A stretch of 64,000 nucleotides of DNA from Bradyrhizobium sp. (lineage in GTDB: Bacteria > Pseudomonadota > Alphaproteobacteria > Rhizobiales > Xanthobacteraceae), in NCBI RefSeq assembly GCF_016213215.1, contig NZ_JACRAW010000007.1, positions 62,001-126,000 of the forward strand. Direction: 5' to 3'. Numbering within the stretch: position 1 is the stretch's first letter; each line of letters opens with the position of its first letter. The notes under the pieces were generated by a model, which did no database searches, was not told the origin of the DNA, and saw only the letters and a list, made by a program, of their open reading frames with translations. Both the position numbers and the translations under genes were made by a program. Below, piece after piece: positions 1 to 9,221 of this stretch.

Positions 1-1
1 C

Positions 2-817
2 ACCGGCCTTTCTGCCGGTGGTGCCATGACCTCGGTGATGCTGGCGACCTATCCGGAAGTTTTCTCCGGCGGCGCCATCATTGCCGGCCTGCCCTATGGC
101 GTCGCCTCCAACGTCCGCGAAGCCCTGGACGGGATGTTTCATTCCTCCGCGCGCCCCGATCGCGAATTGGGCGATCTGGTGCGAAATGCGTCGGATCATC
201 GCGGGCCGTGGCCGCGAATTTCGGTGTGGCACGGCAGTGCCGACCGCACGGTCAATCCCGGCAATGCCGACGAGATTGTCAAGCAGTGGCTCAATCTGCA
301 TCAGCTGCCGCCGGCGCCGATGTCGGAGACAACCGTCGACGGCTATCCGCGTCAGATCTGGTGGAATGAGGATGGCGACACCATCGTCGAATCCTACACC
401 ATCACCGACATGGCGCATGGCACGCCGATCGGCATTGCCGATAACGACGAGCGTTACGGCATGCGGGGCGCCTTTCTGATCGAGGCCGGAATTTCCTCCT
501 CCTATCACATCGCCAAGTTCTTCGGATTGACCGACTGGATACGTGCTCCCGCAACGGCACAGGAGGCTGTCGCCAAGACCGCGGCGGAGAAGGCCGCCAA
601 GCCCGTTGCAAAGGTGGGCACGCGCGCCGTCGCCAAGCCGTCCACCGCTCCGCCGATGGGGATCGCGCCGATGCCGATGCCCGACCTTGCCAAGGTGCTG
701 TGGCCGCTTGCCGTGCAGAAGCCGTCCGCGAAGCCGAAGCGAAGGAAGTGGCGTGCGATCGACGTCGGCGCCGTGATCACGCGCGCGCTGACCGCGGCGG
801 GGCTTATCAACAAGTAG
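2..817 (+). CDS. PHB-depolymerase-family esterase (5' truncated by window)
   Basis: The reading frame is open from the first bases of the window, so the true start lies upstream. The first visible residues are the lipase box G-L-S-A-G-G, holding the nucleophile serine at bases 11-13. The remaining triad residues are the Asp in HGSADRTV and the His in MAHGTPIG. This arrangement fits the LpqC/poly(3-hydroxybutyrate) depolymerase family of alpha/beta-hydrolases, which also includes feruloyl and acetyl-xylan esterases, so the substrate is uncertain. The last 90 or so residues are a low-complexity Ala/Lys/Pro tail unlike the catalytic part. Location is probably extracytoplasmic in this family, but any signal peptide is outside the window. 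It is convergent with the MBL hydrolase that follows. Confidence 0.8.
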   Translation, partial: TGLSAGGAMTSVMLATYPEVFSGGAIIAGLPYGVASNVREALDGMFHSSARPDRELGDLVRNASDHRGPWPRISVWHGSADRTVNPGNADEIVKQWLNLHQLPPAPMSETTVDGYPRQIWWNEDGDTIVESYTITDMAHGTPIGIADNDERYGMRGAFLIEAGISSSYHIAKFFGLTDWIRAPATAQEAVAKTAAEKAAKPVAKVGTRAVAKPSTAPPMGIAPMPMPDLAKVLWPLAVQKPSAKPKRRKWRAIDVGAVITRALTAAGLINK

Positions 818-865
818 CTACGCGATCGTTGCGTCAGCAGCTTCCAGGATATCGCCGCAGCTGCT

Positions 866-1534
866 TCACACCTCGCCGGTGAGGAATGGATTGGTCATGC
901 GCTCCTGGCCGAAACTCGAGCCGGCGCCGTGGCCGCTGATGAAGCCGACGTCGTCACCGAGCGGCAAAAGCTTGTTCTTGATGGAATTGATCAGCATCGA
1001 ATGGCTGCCGCCGGGCAGGTCGGTGCGGCCGACCGAGCCGTTGAACAGGACGTCGCCGACGACGGCGAAGCGCAGCGCCCCGTTGAAGTAGACGACACTC
1101 CCCGGCGAATGGCCGGGGCAATGCAGGATCTCGAAGCGCAGATCGCCGACCGAGACTTCATCGCCATCGTCCAGCCAGCGGTCGGGTGCGAAATCGCGCA
1201 CGCCGGTCATGCCGAAGCGTGCCCCGCTCGACACGACATTGTCGAGCAGGAATTTGTCGCCGACATGCGGGCCTTCGATCGGCACCTTGAGTGTCTCGCG
1301 CAATTCGTCCGCACCGCCGACATGGTCGATATGGCCATGGGTAAGCCAGATTTTCTCGACGGTGACGCCGGTCTGCTTGATGGCCTCCAGAATTCGCTGA
1401 ACGTCGCCGCCCGGGTCGATCACCGCAGCCTTCTTGGTCGGCTCGTCCCAGACGATGGTGCAGTTCTGCTCGAACAGCGTGACGGGAACTATGATCGCGC
1501 CTGCTTTCGGATTGGTCTCGGTTTGCTCTGTCAT
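866..1534 (-). CDS. MBL-fold metallo-hydrolase (glyoxalase II-like)
   Basis: The protein carries the metallo-beta-lactamase metal-binding signature THGHIDHVGGADE, a later CPGHSPGS histidine motif and a C-terminal SGHGAGSSFG motif, the usual set for two metal ions. Length is about 222 residues, as in the YcbL/type II glyoxalase subfamily, shorter than classical GloB, which is present separately at 49.9-50.7 kb. I chose the internal Met of MTEQTETN (1534) over an upstream Met nine codons earlier because the protein family normally begins close to the first beta strand. The substrate cannot be read from sequence; a thioester such as a glutathione adduct is the family expectation. It is divergent from the glucosidase gene. 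Confidence 0.82.
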   Translation of the reverse strand: MTEQTETNPKAGAIIVPVTLFEQNCTIVWDEPTKKAAVIDPGGDVQRILEAIKQTGVTVEKIWLTHGHIDHVGGADELRETLKVPIEGPHVGDKFLLDNVVSSGARFGMTGVRDFAPDRWLDDGDEVSVGDLRFEILHCPGHSPGSVVYFNGALRFAVVGDVLFNGSVGRTDLPGGSHSMLINSIKNKLLPLGDDVGFISGHGAGSSFGQERMTNPFLTGEV

Positions 1535-1707
1535 AAGCCGCAGCATGCCGATTTTTGGCACCTCGCCAAGCGAAAGATTCGCTCATCGGTGAGGAACAGT
1601 TGCATACCGGCCGCCATACCAATGTCGGAGACCCGTGCTGGTGTGAACCGGCGGGCGCATCACGCGTTGCCCCCGCGCGAGACGAACCGAAATCGCGACG
1701 AGACGGC

Positions 1708-3309
1708 ATGGATCAAAGCGACGAAAACTGGTGGCGGCACGGCATCTTCTATCAAATCTATCCGCGCTCCCTTCAGGACACCAATGACGATGGCGTCGGC
1801 GATCTCGCCGGTATCATCCAGCGCCTGCCGTACTTGAAGGATCTCGGCGCCGACGCCATCTGGCTGTCGCCGATCTATCCGTCACCGATGGCCGATTTCG
1901 GCTATGACATTTCCGATTACACCGCCATCGATCCGTTGTTCGGCACCATGGCCGACTTCGATGCGCTGCTCGCGGCGGCCCACGACAACGGTCTCAAGCT
2001 GATCCTCGATCTGGTGCCCAATCACACCTCCGAGCAACATCCCTGGTTCCTCGAAAGCCGGTCCTCGCGCGACAACCCCAGGCGCGACTGGTACATCTGG
2101 CGTGATCCCAGGCCCGGTGGCGGCGAGCCGAACAACTGGCTCTCCGAATTCGGAGGCAGTGCCTGGAGCTATGACGAGGCAACCGGTCAATATTATTACC
2201 ACGCCTTTCTTGCGCAGCAGCCGGACCTCAACTGGCGCAACCGCGAGGTCCGCGAGGCGATCTACGACGTCATGCGATTCTGGCTGGCCAAAGGCGTCGA
2301 CGGCTTCCGCGTCGATGTGATCTGGCACCTGATCAAGGATGCCGAATTCCGCGACAACCCGCCAAATCCGTATCATGTCGCAGGGCGTCCGTCGCACGAA
2401 ACAATCCTGACGCGGTATTCCACCGACCAGCCGGAGGTGCACGAGGTGATCGCCGAGATGCGGCGCGTCACCGATGCTTTCGGCGCGCGCGTCCTGATCG
2501 GCGAGATCTATCTGCCGCTGCATCGGCTGATGGCCTATTACGGCAACGACCTCAAGGGCGCGCAAATGCCGTTCAACTTCGCGCTGCTCTCGACGCTGTG
2601 GAGCGCCCGCTCCGTCGAAAAGATCATCGAGGATTACGAGAAGGCGCTGCCGCAAGGCGCCTGGCCGAACTGGGTGCTCGGCAATCACGACCGGCCGCGC
2701 GTCGCAAGCCGGGTTGGTCGCGAGCAGGCGCGCGTTGCAGCGATGCTGCTGCTGACCTTGCGCGGAACCCCGACACTCTATTACGGCGACGAGATCGGCA
2801 TGCATCAGGTCGCGATCGCGCCCGAGGCGGTGCGCGACCCGTTCGAGAAGAACGTGCCCGGAATTGGCGTCGGCCGCGACGGCTGCCGTACGCCGATGCA
2901 ATGGGATTCGACACGTTACGCCGGCTTCTCGAGCGTGCCGCCGTGGCTGCCGCTCGCCGACGACTTCATGCGCGAGAATGTCGTCAATCTTCAATCCGAC
3001 GAGACCTCTATCCTCAACCTGTACAAGGCGCTGATCAGGCTGCGAAAGGAATGCAAGCCGCTGGCCATCGGCAGCTATGTCCCGATCGCGGCGGAAGGGG
3101 ATCTGCTGCTGTATCGCCGCGAGGCCCAAGGCCAGTCCGTCGTGGTAGCCTTAAATCTCGGGGCCGAGCCGGTTGCGGTCACTGCAGGCGCCATCGGTTC
3201 GGGCAGCGAAATCCTGCTTTCGACATTCCTCGATCGGAAAGGCGAGAAGCTGGAAGGCACCCTCGATCTGCGCGGCAATGAAGGCGCGATCATCGCGCCG
3301 CCGCACTGA
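1708..3309 (+). CDS. GH13 alpha-glucosidase (oligo-1,6-glucosidase type)
   Basis: This 533-residue protein is a glycoside hydrolase family 13 enzyme, predicted to release glucose from the non-reducing end of short alpha-glucosides. From the chosen start, the TIM barrel opens with WWRHGIFYQIYPRS. The catalytic nucleophile is Asp203 (GFRVDV), the acid/base is Glu266 (IGEIYLP), and the transition-state Asp328 lies in GNHDRPR. A C-terminal beta domain follows from about residue 440. The frame is open to 1555, but the upstream part overlaps the divergent MBL gene and does not look protein-like, so the start at 1708 is preferred. There is no signal peptide, so a cytoplasmic enzyme is likely. There is no sugar transporter or regulator beside it. 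Confidence 0.9.
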   Translation: MDQSDENWWRHGIFYQIYPRSLQDTNDDGVGDLAGIIQRLPYLKDLGADAIWLSPIYPSPMADFGYDISDYTAIDPLFGTMADFDALLAAAHDNGLKLILDLVPNHTSEQHPWFLESRSSRDNPRRDWYIWRDPRPGGGEPNNWLSEFGGSAWSYDEATGQYYYHAFLAQQPDLNWRNREVREAIYDVMRFWLAKGVDGFRVDVIWHLIKDAEFRDNPPNPYHVAGRPSHETILTRYSTDQPEVHEVIAEMRRVTDAFGARVLIGEIYLPLHRLMAYYGNDLKGAQMPFNFALLSTLWSARSVEKIIEDYEKALPQGAWPNWVLGNHDRPRVASRVGREQARVAAMLLLTLRGTPTLYYGDEIGMHQVAIAPEAVRDPFEKNVPGIGVGRDGCRTPMQWDSTRYAGFSSVPPWLPLADDFMRENVVNLQSDETSILNLYKALIRLRKECKPLAIGSYVPIAAEGDLLLYRREAQGQSVVVALNLGAEPVAVTAGAIGSGSEILLSTFLDRKGEKLEGTLDLRGNEGAIIAPPH

Positions 3310-3381
3310 TCCTATCCGTCGTGCAGGCCGCTTGTTTTGCCCCTGTGGGCGAATGTCACGAAATCGGCTAGGCTACCCGTC

Positions 3382-3870
3382 ATGGAATCGCCCGCCAGAC
3401 AGATCAGCCTCGTGCCGGTGGACCGTCGTCAGTCGGAGACGGCGCTGGCGATCGCGCGCGGAACCGCGCGCCTGTTACGCTCGCTGGGATTTTCCTGCAT
3501 CAGCGAATTGCCGCTGCCCTCGGGAAGGCGCGCGGACCTTGTGGCGCTGAATGAGCGCGGCGAAATCTGGATCGTCGAGATCAAATCCTCGGTCGAGGAT
3601 CTCCGCGCTGACCAGAAGTGGCACGAATACCGCGCCCATTGCGATCGGCTGTTCTTTGCCTTTACCCAGGATCTGCCTTGCGAGATCTTCCCCAGGGACA
3701 CCGGCCTGATTGTTGCCGATGCCTATGGTGCGCATCTGCACTGCGAGGCACCGGAGCATCGGTTGCCGGCGCCGACCCGCAAGCAGATGACGGTGCGCTT
3801 TGCCATGGCCGCGGCCCAGCGCATCAACCGGCTGGTCGATCCGCAGGGTCACGCCGAATTCTGGGAGTAG
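3382..3870 (+). CDS. mmcB: MmcB-family DNA repair protein
   Basis: About 162 residues matching the alphaproteobacterial MmcB family. The core resembles a PD-(D/E)XK nuclease fold: RRADLVALNERGEIWIVEIKSS supplies the Asp and the E-x-K catalytic pair. MmcB was defined in Caulobacter by its SOS/LexA control and role in surviving mitomycin C damage (established for the family). The start MESPARQ is chosen because the preceding 15 codons look non-coding. I did not find a clear GTTC-N7-GTTC LexA box directly upstream, so LexA control here is untested. The gene is followed, after an 83-base gap, by the convergent regR gene. Confidence 0.85.
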   Translation: MESPARQISLVPVDRRQSETALAIARGTARLLRSLGFSCISELPLPSGRRADLVALNERGEIWIVEIKSSVEDLRADQKWHEYRAHCDRLFFAFTQDLPCEIFPRDTGLIVADAYGAHLHCEAPEHRLPAPTRKQMTVRFAMAAAQRINRLVDPQGHAEFWE

Positions 3871-3953
3871 ATGAGCGACCGACAGCTCGGCAGTCTTCCT
3901 GGAGACGCCACGCTCGCGCGCGTCTCCTCAGATTCGCGGGAAAAACAGTACAG

Positions 3954-4517
3954 TTACCGCGGCGCTCGCTTGGCGAGAATGCGCTGCAGGGTGCGTCGAT
4001 GCATGTTGAGCCGCCGCGCGGTTTCAGACACGTTGCGGTTGCACATCTCGTAGATGCGCTGGATGTGCTCCCAGCGCACGCGGTCGGCCGACATCGGATT
4101 TTGCGGCAGCTCGGATTTCTCGGCGCCGGTCGAGAGCAAGGCAGCTACGACATCGTCGGCATCGGCCGGCTTGGAGAGATAATCCACCGCGCCCAGCTTC
4201 ACCGCGGTCACGGCGGTGGCGATGTTGCCGTAGCCGGTGAGCACGATCGCGCGCGCATCGGGACGCTTCTTCTTCAGCGCGGACACCACGTCGAGGCCAT
4301 TGCCGTCGCCGAGGCGAAGATCGACCACGGCGAACGCCGGCGCAGCTTTTCCGATCTGGGCGAGGCCGTCGGAGACGCTGTCGCACGAGGTGACGGTAAA
4401 CCCGCGCGTTTCCATGGCGCGCGACAGGCGCTCCAGGAAAGGCTTGTCATCCTCCACGATCAGGAGCGAACGGTCGGCTTGATCATTCAGTTCGGCAAGG
4501 GCGGCCAAGGGCGTCAT
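3954..4517 (-). CDS. regR: RegR/ActR-family redox response regulator
   Basis: A 187-residue response regulator of the ActR/PrrA/RegA/RegR family. The N-terminal receiver has the acidic pair E22-D23-D24, phospho-acceptor Asp66 in VVDLRLGDG, the conserved Thr in VLTGYG and Lys in YLSKPAD. A short proline-containing linker leads to a C-terminal Fis-type helix-turn-helix (SETARRLNMHRRTLQRIL). In Bradyrhizobium and relatives this regulator controls nitrogen fixation, carbon fixation and respiratory genes in response to redox state. The start at 4517 is preferred over an upstream Met at 4565 because GGAAGA lies just before it. It lies 95 bases downstream of regS in the same direction, so the two are probably co-transcribed. 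Confidence 0.92.
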   Translation of the reverse strand: MTPLAALAELNDQADRSLLIVEDDKPFLERLSRAMETRGFTVTSCDSVSDGLAQIGKAAPAFAVVDLRLGDGNGLDVVSALKKKRPDARAIVLTGYGNIATAVTAVKLGAVDYLSKPADADDVVAALLSTGAEKSELPQNPMSADRVRWEHIQRIYEMCNRNVSETARRLNMHRRTLQRILAKRAPR

Positions 4518-4612
4518 TCCTTCTTCCGGCGCCGTACATATGGCGCTGCAGTGTGCGCCTGCCAAGGCCGCCGATATTTGATCGAAGCGCAGGTGCGGCG
4601 CAAGGTCGCAGC

Positions 4613-5935
4613 TTAAGAAGTTGATTCGACGCCGGTTTCGGCGGCCTCGAACAGCCGCCGCGGCCAGGCAATCTGCACCACCGCACCGTGATCCGGAAAT
4701 ATTCGATTGGTAAACGACACGCGGGCCCCGGTTCGCTCCAGAAGCGTGCGCGCAATGAACACGCCGAGCCCAAGGCCTTGCCTTTCGGTTGGCGCATCGT
4801 CCGGACCGCGCCGCCGCGACAGATAGGGCTCGCCGATCCGCTTCAGGATGTCCGGTGCGATGCCCGGTCCGTCGTCGGAGATCACGATTTCGACCGTATC
4901 ATTATTCCACCAGGCGTTCACCTCGACCGTGGTGCGGGCAAAATCCACCGCGTTTTCCAGGATATTGCCGACGCCATACAGGATGGCGGGGTTGCGCGAG
5001 CCAATCGGTTCGGGAGCGGCGGTGACCGCGATCCGCACCTTGAGTGCCACACCGAAATCGCGGTGCGGGGCGACCGTCTCCTCGATCAGCTCCGACAGCT
5101 TCATGCGGTCGAATGGGGCGCCGGTCGACGAGAGCTGGGTGATCTTGCCCAGAATGTCGCGGCAGCGTTGCGCCTGCTCGCGCAACGTCTTGAGATCGGA
5201 CGCAAGCGGCCCGTCCTTGACCGTTTTTTCCAGCTCGCGCGAGATCAGAAAGATGGTCGACAACGGCGTGCCGAGTTCGTGCGCCGCCGCTGCGGCCAGC
5301 CCGTCGAGCTGGGTCAGATGCTGCTCGCGTGTCAGCACGAGTTCGGTCGCCGCAAGCGCATCGGACAGCTTGCGGGCCTCTTCCGTCACCTGGAACGAAT
5401 AAAGGCCCGTGACGCCGATCGCGAGCACGATCGACAGCCAGATTCCGAGCAGATAAATCGGCGGCAGCGCCAGGGGGTCGTCGGGATCCCAGGGCAGCGG
5501 CAGGTGAAAGAAGAAAAGGATGGAGGCACAGGCCACCGCCAGCAAGCCGAGCCCGACGGTCAGCCGCACCGGTACCGCCGTTGCGCCGATCAGGACCGGC
5601 GCGAGAAACAGGAACGAGAACGGATTCTGCAAACCGCCGGTCAGGAACAGGAGCCCGGCGAGCTCGACGATATTGAGCGCGAGCAGGCCCGCCGCATACG
5701 CCGGCTCCAGCCGTTCCATCGGGTTCACCGTGATCTGCAGCACCAGGTTGAGCATCGCCGAGCCGGCGACAATGCTGATGCAGGGCACCACGGGAACGTC
5801 GAACTGCAGCCCCTCCGTGACGATAAATATGGCCGCAAGTTGGCCCAGCACCGCGAGCCAGCGCAGGCGCAGGATGGTATCGAGCCGCACATGGCGCCGC
5901 GGATGGCGAAAATCGGAAGCTGCAACGTCGGTCAT
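4613..5935 (-). CDS. regS: RegS/ActS-family redox-sensing histidine kinase
   Basis: A 440-residue membrane histidine kinase that phosphorylates RegR. Residues about 20-185 contain six hydrophobic segments. The loop motif G-G-L-Q-N-P-F at 100-106 is the family's quinone-sensing heptad. The H-box AAAAHELGTPLST puts the phospho-acceptor at His219, and the redox-active cysteine of the family corresponds to Cys258 in QRCRDIL. The ATPase domain has the N-box NILENAVDFA and the glycine boxes DDGPGI and GLGLGVF. All sensing residues known in RegB are therefore present. The divergent ABC exporter lies across a 180-base gap that includes a dispersed repeat. Confidence 0.93.
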   Translation of the reverse strand: MTDVAASDFRHPRRHVRLDTILRLRWLAVLGQLAAIFIVTEGLQFDVPVVPCISIVAGSAMLNLVLQITVNPMERLEPAYAAGLLALNIVELAGLLFLTGGLQNPFSFLFLAPVLIGATAVPVRLTVGLGLLAVACASILFFFHLPLPWDPDDPLALPPIYLLGIWLSIVLAIGVTGLYSFQVTEEARKLSDALAATELVLTREQHLTQLDGLAAAAAHELGTPLSTIFLISRELEKTVKDGPLASDLKTLREQAQRCRDILGKITQLSSTGAPFDRMKLSELIEETVAPHRDFGVALKVRIAVTAAPEPIGSRNPAILYGVGNILENAVDFARTTVEVNAWWNNDTVEIVISDDGPGIAPDILKRIGEPYLSRRRGPDDAPTERQGLGLGVFIARTLLERTGARVSFTNRIFPDHGAVVQIAWPRRLFEAAETGVESTS

Positions 5936-5946
5936 CGTGGGGAGTT

Positions 5947-5982
5947 TAGAGCATGATCCGGAAAAGTGGGTACCGGTTTTCT
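5947..5982. repeat. Short dispersed intergenic repeat upstream of regS
   Basis: The sequence beginning GAGCATGATCCGGAAAAG matches, from memory, a very common intergenic repeat in Bradyrhizobium genomes, usually found as one or both arms of an imperfect palindrome. Here the left arm is intact and the right arm is degenerate (a loose match near GGGTCATGTTC at about 6009-6019). It has no coding role; it separates the divergent regS and ABC transporter genes and may overlap their promoters. Confidence 0.55.
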
Positions 5983-6118
5983 ACGCGACAAACGCAAGGC
6001 GTTTGCGCGGGTCATGTTCAATCAGAAACCTGGACGCGATCGCGATCCGACCCGATCTCATCGCGCTCCCAGAGGCTTGCGCTTGCCGCCGCAATGGCCG
6101 AAGAACGGGCTTGAAATG

Positions 6119-6910
6119 ATGGATGCAGACCAGGCCTCACAGCACGGGATCGTGGCGGATCGGGTCCAGTCCGCCGCGATCGAAGTCGAGCATCTGGTCA
6201 AGGTCTACAAGAAGACCCGCGCTGTGGACGACATCTCGTTCTCGATCGGGCGCGGCAGCATCGCGGGCCTGCTCGGCGGCAACGGCGCCGGCAAGACCAC
6301 GACCATCGCCATGATCATGGGGCTGGTGCTGCCGACATCGGGGCGGGTATCCGTGCTCGGCCACCCCATGCCTGAGGACAGTGCCGAAGTGCTCGGGCGG
6401 ATGAATTTCGAGAGCCCCTATGTCGACATGCCGATGCGGCTCACGGTGCGGCAGAACCTCACCATCTTCGGCAAGCTCTATGCGGTGAAGGACCTGCGCG
6501 AACGTATCGCCCGGCTTGCCGGCGATCTCGACCTCCATGAATTCCTCGACCGGCCCAACGGCAAGCTCTCGGCCGGGCAAAAGACCCGCGTTGCGCTCGC
6601 AAAGGCGCTGATCAACCAGCCCGAGCTGCTGCTGCTCGACGAGCCGACGGCTTCGCTCGACCCCGACACCGCCGACTGGGTACGCGGACACCTGGAGAAC
6701 TACCGCAAGATCCATAGCGCGACCATCCTTCTGGCATCCCACAACATGCTCGAGGTCGAACGGCTCTGCGACCGCGTCATCATCATGAAGCGCGGCCGCA
6801 TCGAGGATGACGACAATCCGCAAGCCATCATGACGCGCTACAAGCGGGCAACGCTCGAAGAGGTGTTTCTCGACGTCGCGCGCGGTCGGGCGCAGGAGGC
6901 GGCGCGATGA
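6119..6910 (+). CDS. ABC-2 exporter ATP-binding subunit
   Basis: A 263-residue ATPase with Walker A GGNGAGKTT, signature LSAGQKTR, Walker B LLLLDEPTASLD and the H-loop ASHNMLEVE. The sequence class (CcmA/YadG-like) drives ABC-2-type exporters for polysaccharides, lipids or drugs. Two adjacent ATG codons occur at 6116 and 6119; the frame upstream is not protein-like. The stop overlaps the start of the permease gene by ATGA, so translation is probably coupled and the two form one transporter. The substrate is unknown. Its divergent position next to regS does not by itself show redox control. Confidence 0.9.
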   Translation: MDADQASQHGIVADRVQSAAIEVEHLVKVYKKTRAVDDISFSIGRGSIAGLLGGNGAGKTTTIAMIMGLVLPTSGRVSVLGHPMPEDSAEVLGRMNFESPYVDMPMRLTVRQNLTIFGKLYAVKDLRERIARLAGDLDLHEFLDRPNGKLSAGQKTRVALAKALINQPELLLLDEPTASLDPDTADWVRGHLENYRKIHSATILLASHNMLEVERLCDRVIIMKRGRIEDDDNPQAIMTRYKRATLEEVFLDVARGRAQEAAR

Positions 6911-7725
6911 ACGAACTCGCCTTGCACAGGGGCCTTTCGGCGCAGCGCATCGGGGCGATGATCCTCCGTTACTGGTACCTGTTGCTCTCGTCATGGCCGC
7001 GGCTTCTGGAACTCATTTATTGGCCGGCGCTGCAGATCATCACCTGGGGCTTCCTGCAGGTCTACATCGCGGAGAACGCCGGGTTCTTCGCCCGCGCCGG
7101 CGGCACCCTGATCGGTGCCGTCATTCTCTGGGACATCCTGTTCCGAGGCCAGCTCGGTTTCTCGATCTCCTTCCTGGAGGAGATGTGGGCGCGCAACCTC
7201 GGCAACCTGATGATGAGCCCTCTTAAGCCAATCGAGTTCCTGCTCGCGCTGATGATCATGAGCCTGATCCGGCTCGCAATCGGCATCGTGCCAATGACGC
7301 TGTTGGCGCTGTTCTTTTTTCACTTCAATTTCTACAGCCTCGGGCTGCCGCTGATCGCGTTCTTCTGCAACCTGATCTTCACGAGCTGGGCAGTCGGCAT
7401 TTTCGTTTCGGGACTGGTGCTGCGTAATGGTCTTGGCGCCGAAAGCATCGTCTGGACGATGATGTTCGCGCTGATGCCACTCGCCTGCATCTATTATCCC
7501 GTGACCGTGCTGCCGCACTGGTTGCAATACGTCGCCTGGGCGCTGCCGCCGACGTACGTCTTCGAGGGCATGCGGTCACTGCTGATCGAACAGGTCTTCC
7601 GGACCGACCTGATGCTGCATGCCCTTGCCATCAACGCCGGCCTGCTCGTCGCATCCTTTGGGGCGTTTCTTGCGTTATTGCGCAGCGCCAAACGGAACGG
7701 CTCGCTGCTCGCCGCCGGTGAATAA
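6907..7725 (+). CDS. ABC-2 type permease subunit
   Basis: A 272-residue integral membrane protein with about six hydrophobic segments, starting after a short cytoplasmic stretch. It belongs to the ABC-2 permease family (YadH/NodJ type), which exports drugs, lipids or surface glycans in the inner membrane. It is translationally coupled (ATGA overlap) to the ATPase gene just upstream and is the last gene of this two-gene operon. No NodC-like or polysaccharide synthesis gene is nearby, so a role in Nod factor export is not supported. Confidence 0.9.
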   Translation: MNELALHRGLSAQRIGAMILRYWYLLLSSWPRLLELIYWPALQIITWGFLQVYIAENAGFFARAGGTLIGAVILWDILFRGQLGFSISFLEEMWARNLGNLMMSPLKPIEFLLALMIMSLIRLAIGIVPMTLLALFFFHFNFYSLGLPLIAFFCNLIFTSWAVGIFVSGLVLRNGLGAESIVWTMMFALMPLACIYYPVTVLPHWLQYVAWALPPTYVFEGMRSLLIEQVFRTDLMLHALAINAGLLVASFGAFLALLRSAKRNGSLLAAGE

Positions 7726-7790
7726 GTCCTCGACCCCGTGTATTTAGGGGGTTTCCGCTATCCGGGTACCCTATATATATATTCCTAGCG

Positions 7791-7804
7791 GTGCATTGAC
7801 GCAC
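7791..7804. promoter_or_regulatory. Candidate TGC/GCA operator upstream of phaZ
   Basis: GTGC-ATTGAC-GCAC is a palindrome about 47 bases before the phaZ start, just after an AT-rich run (CTATATATATATTCC) that could hold a promoter. PhaR of Paracoccus binds TGC/GCA-type palindromes, and a phaR gene lies 38 kb away in this window. Assignment to PhaR is inference. Confidence 0.35.
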
Positions 7805-7850
7805 TATTGCGCCTTCGGCACTATGTTGCGATGCGAGAGGATGAACCATA

Positions 7851-9221
7851 ATGCCGATTGGTGAGTTTGGCGGCGCACCGCCTCTGGCGGCTGAAGGCAG
7901 TCCGGCCCTAACGACGCCGATGTACTGGATGTACGAGATGGCGCATGCGTCGCTCAATCCAGCGCGCGCCGTGACGGACGCCGCGAAAATCCTGTTCCAG
8001 AACCCCTTGAATCCTTGGTCGCACACCGAGCTTGGCAAGTCCGTGGCCGCTGCCTGCGAATTGTTCGAGCGCACCACCCGCCGTTACGGCAAGCCCGAAT
8101 GGGGCATCGAGGATACCGAGGTCAACGGTATCCACGTTCCCGTCGAAATCCGCTCCGTGTGGGAGAAGCCGTTCTGTCGACTCCTTTATTTCGACCGCAA
8201 GTTCACCCGGCCGCTGCGCGTGCCGCAGCCGCGCGTCCTGATCGTGGCGCCGATGTCGGGCCATTACGCGACGCTGCTCCGAGGCACGGTGGAGGCTTTC
8301 CTCCCGGGCCACGAGGTTTACATCACCGATTGGGCCGATGCCCGCATGGTGCCCTTGAGCGAGGGGCGTTTCGATCTCGACGATTACATCGACTACGTCA
8401 TCGAAATGCTGCACGCGCTTGGCGGTAACGTGCATGTCATGGCGGTGTGCCAGCCGTCGGTGCCGGTGGTCGCGGCCGTGTCGATCATGGAAGCGCGACG
8501 CGATCCCTTCGTCCCGCTGTCAATGACTTTGATGGGCGGCCCGATCGATACCCGCCGCAACCCGACTGCAGTCAACAAGCTTGCCGAGGAGCGCGGCATC
8601 GACTGGTTCCGCAGCCACGTCATCACCAAGGTGCCGTTCCCGCATCCGGGCATGATGCGCGACGTCTATCCGGGATTCCTGCAGCTTAACGGCTTCCTCA
8701 GCATGAATCTCGACCGCCACATGGACGCCCACAAGCAGCTGTTCGCGAATCTGGTGAAGGGTGACGGCGACCTCGTCGACAAGCACCGCGACTTCTACGA
8801 CGAATATCTTGCGGTGATGGACCTGACCGCTGAATACTATCTTCAGACGGTGGATACCGTATTCGTCAAGCACGCGCTGCCCAAGGGCAGGATGAGGCAT
8901 CGCGGCGCACTCGTCGATCCGTCCAAGGTTACGCGCGTGGCGCTAATGACGGTGGAAGGCGAGAACGACGACATTTCCGGACTGGGCCAGACCGAAGCGA
9001 CGCATGGCCTATGCACCGCGATTCCCGATCATCGCCGTGTGCACTACGTGCAAAAGGGCGTCGGACATTACGGTGTGTTCAACGGCTCGCGTTTCAAATC
9101 GGAAATTGTGCCGCGCATCCACGATTTCATGGTTTCGGCGGCGACCCCCAAGACGTCTGCCAAGGCATCTGCCAACGCATCGACACATCCAACCGCCTCC
9201 TTGGCGGCTGCGGCTGAATAA
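7851..9221 (+). CDS. phaZ: Intracellular polyhydroxyalkanoate depolymerase
   Basis: This 456-residue protein matches the short-chain-length intracellular PHA depolymerase family (PhaZ1 of Cupriavidus type). These enzymes hydrolyse amorphous PHB granules in the cytoplasm to give 3-hydroxybutyrate oligomers. The hallmark is a cysteine nucleophile in place of serine: here Cys200 in AVCQPSVP. The catalytic His is in VGHYGVF near residue 412, and the Asp is probably in the GENDDISG region. The start at 7851 has a good GAGAGGA ribosome site; the conserved family start would be the internal Met at 7920. The last 25 residues are Ala/Thr/Ser-rich. It complements phaR-phaA-phaB at 45.4-48.5 kb. Confidence 0.93.
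   Translation: MPIGEFGGAPPLAAEGSPALTTPMYWMYEMAHASLNPARAVTDAAKILFQNPLNPWSHTELGKSVAAACELFERTTRRYGKPEWGIEDTEVNGIHVPVEIRSVWEKPFCRLLYFDRKFTRPLRVPQPRVLIVAPMSGHYATLLRGTVEAFLPGHEVYITDWADARMVPLSEGRFDLDDYIDYVIEMLHALGGNVHVMAVCQPSVPVVAAVSIMEARRDPFVPLSMTLMGGPIDTRRNPTAVNKLAEERGIDWFRSHVITKVPFPHPGMMRDVYPGFLQLNGFLSMNLDRHMDAHKQLFANLVKGDGDLVDKHRDFYDEYLAVMDLTAEYYLQTVDTVFVKHALPKGRMRHRGALVDPSKVTRVALMTVEGENDDISGLGQTEATHGLCTAIPDHRRVHYVQKGVGHYGVFNGSRFKSEIVPRIHDFMVSAATPKTSAKASANASTHPTASLAAAAE

Noticed and set aside
5966..6118. Upstream extension of the ABC ATPase gene
   Set aside because: The extra 51 codons include a dispersed repeat and are not protein-like; start moved to 6116/6119.
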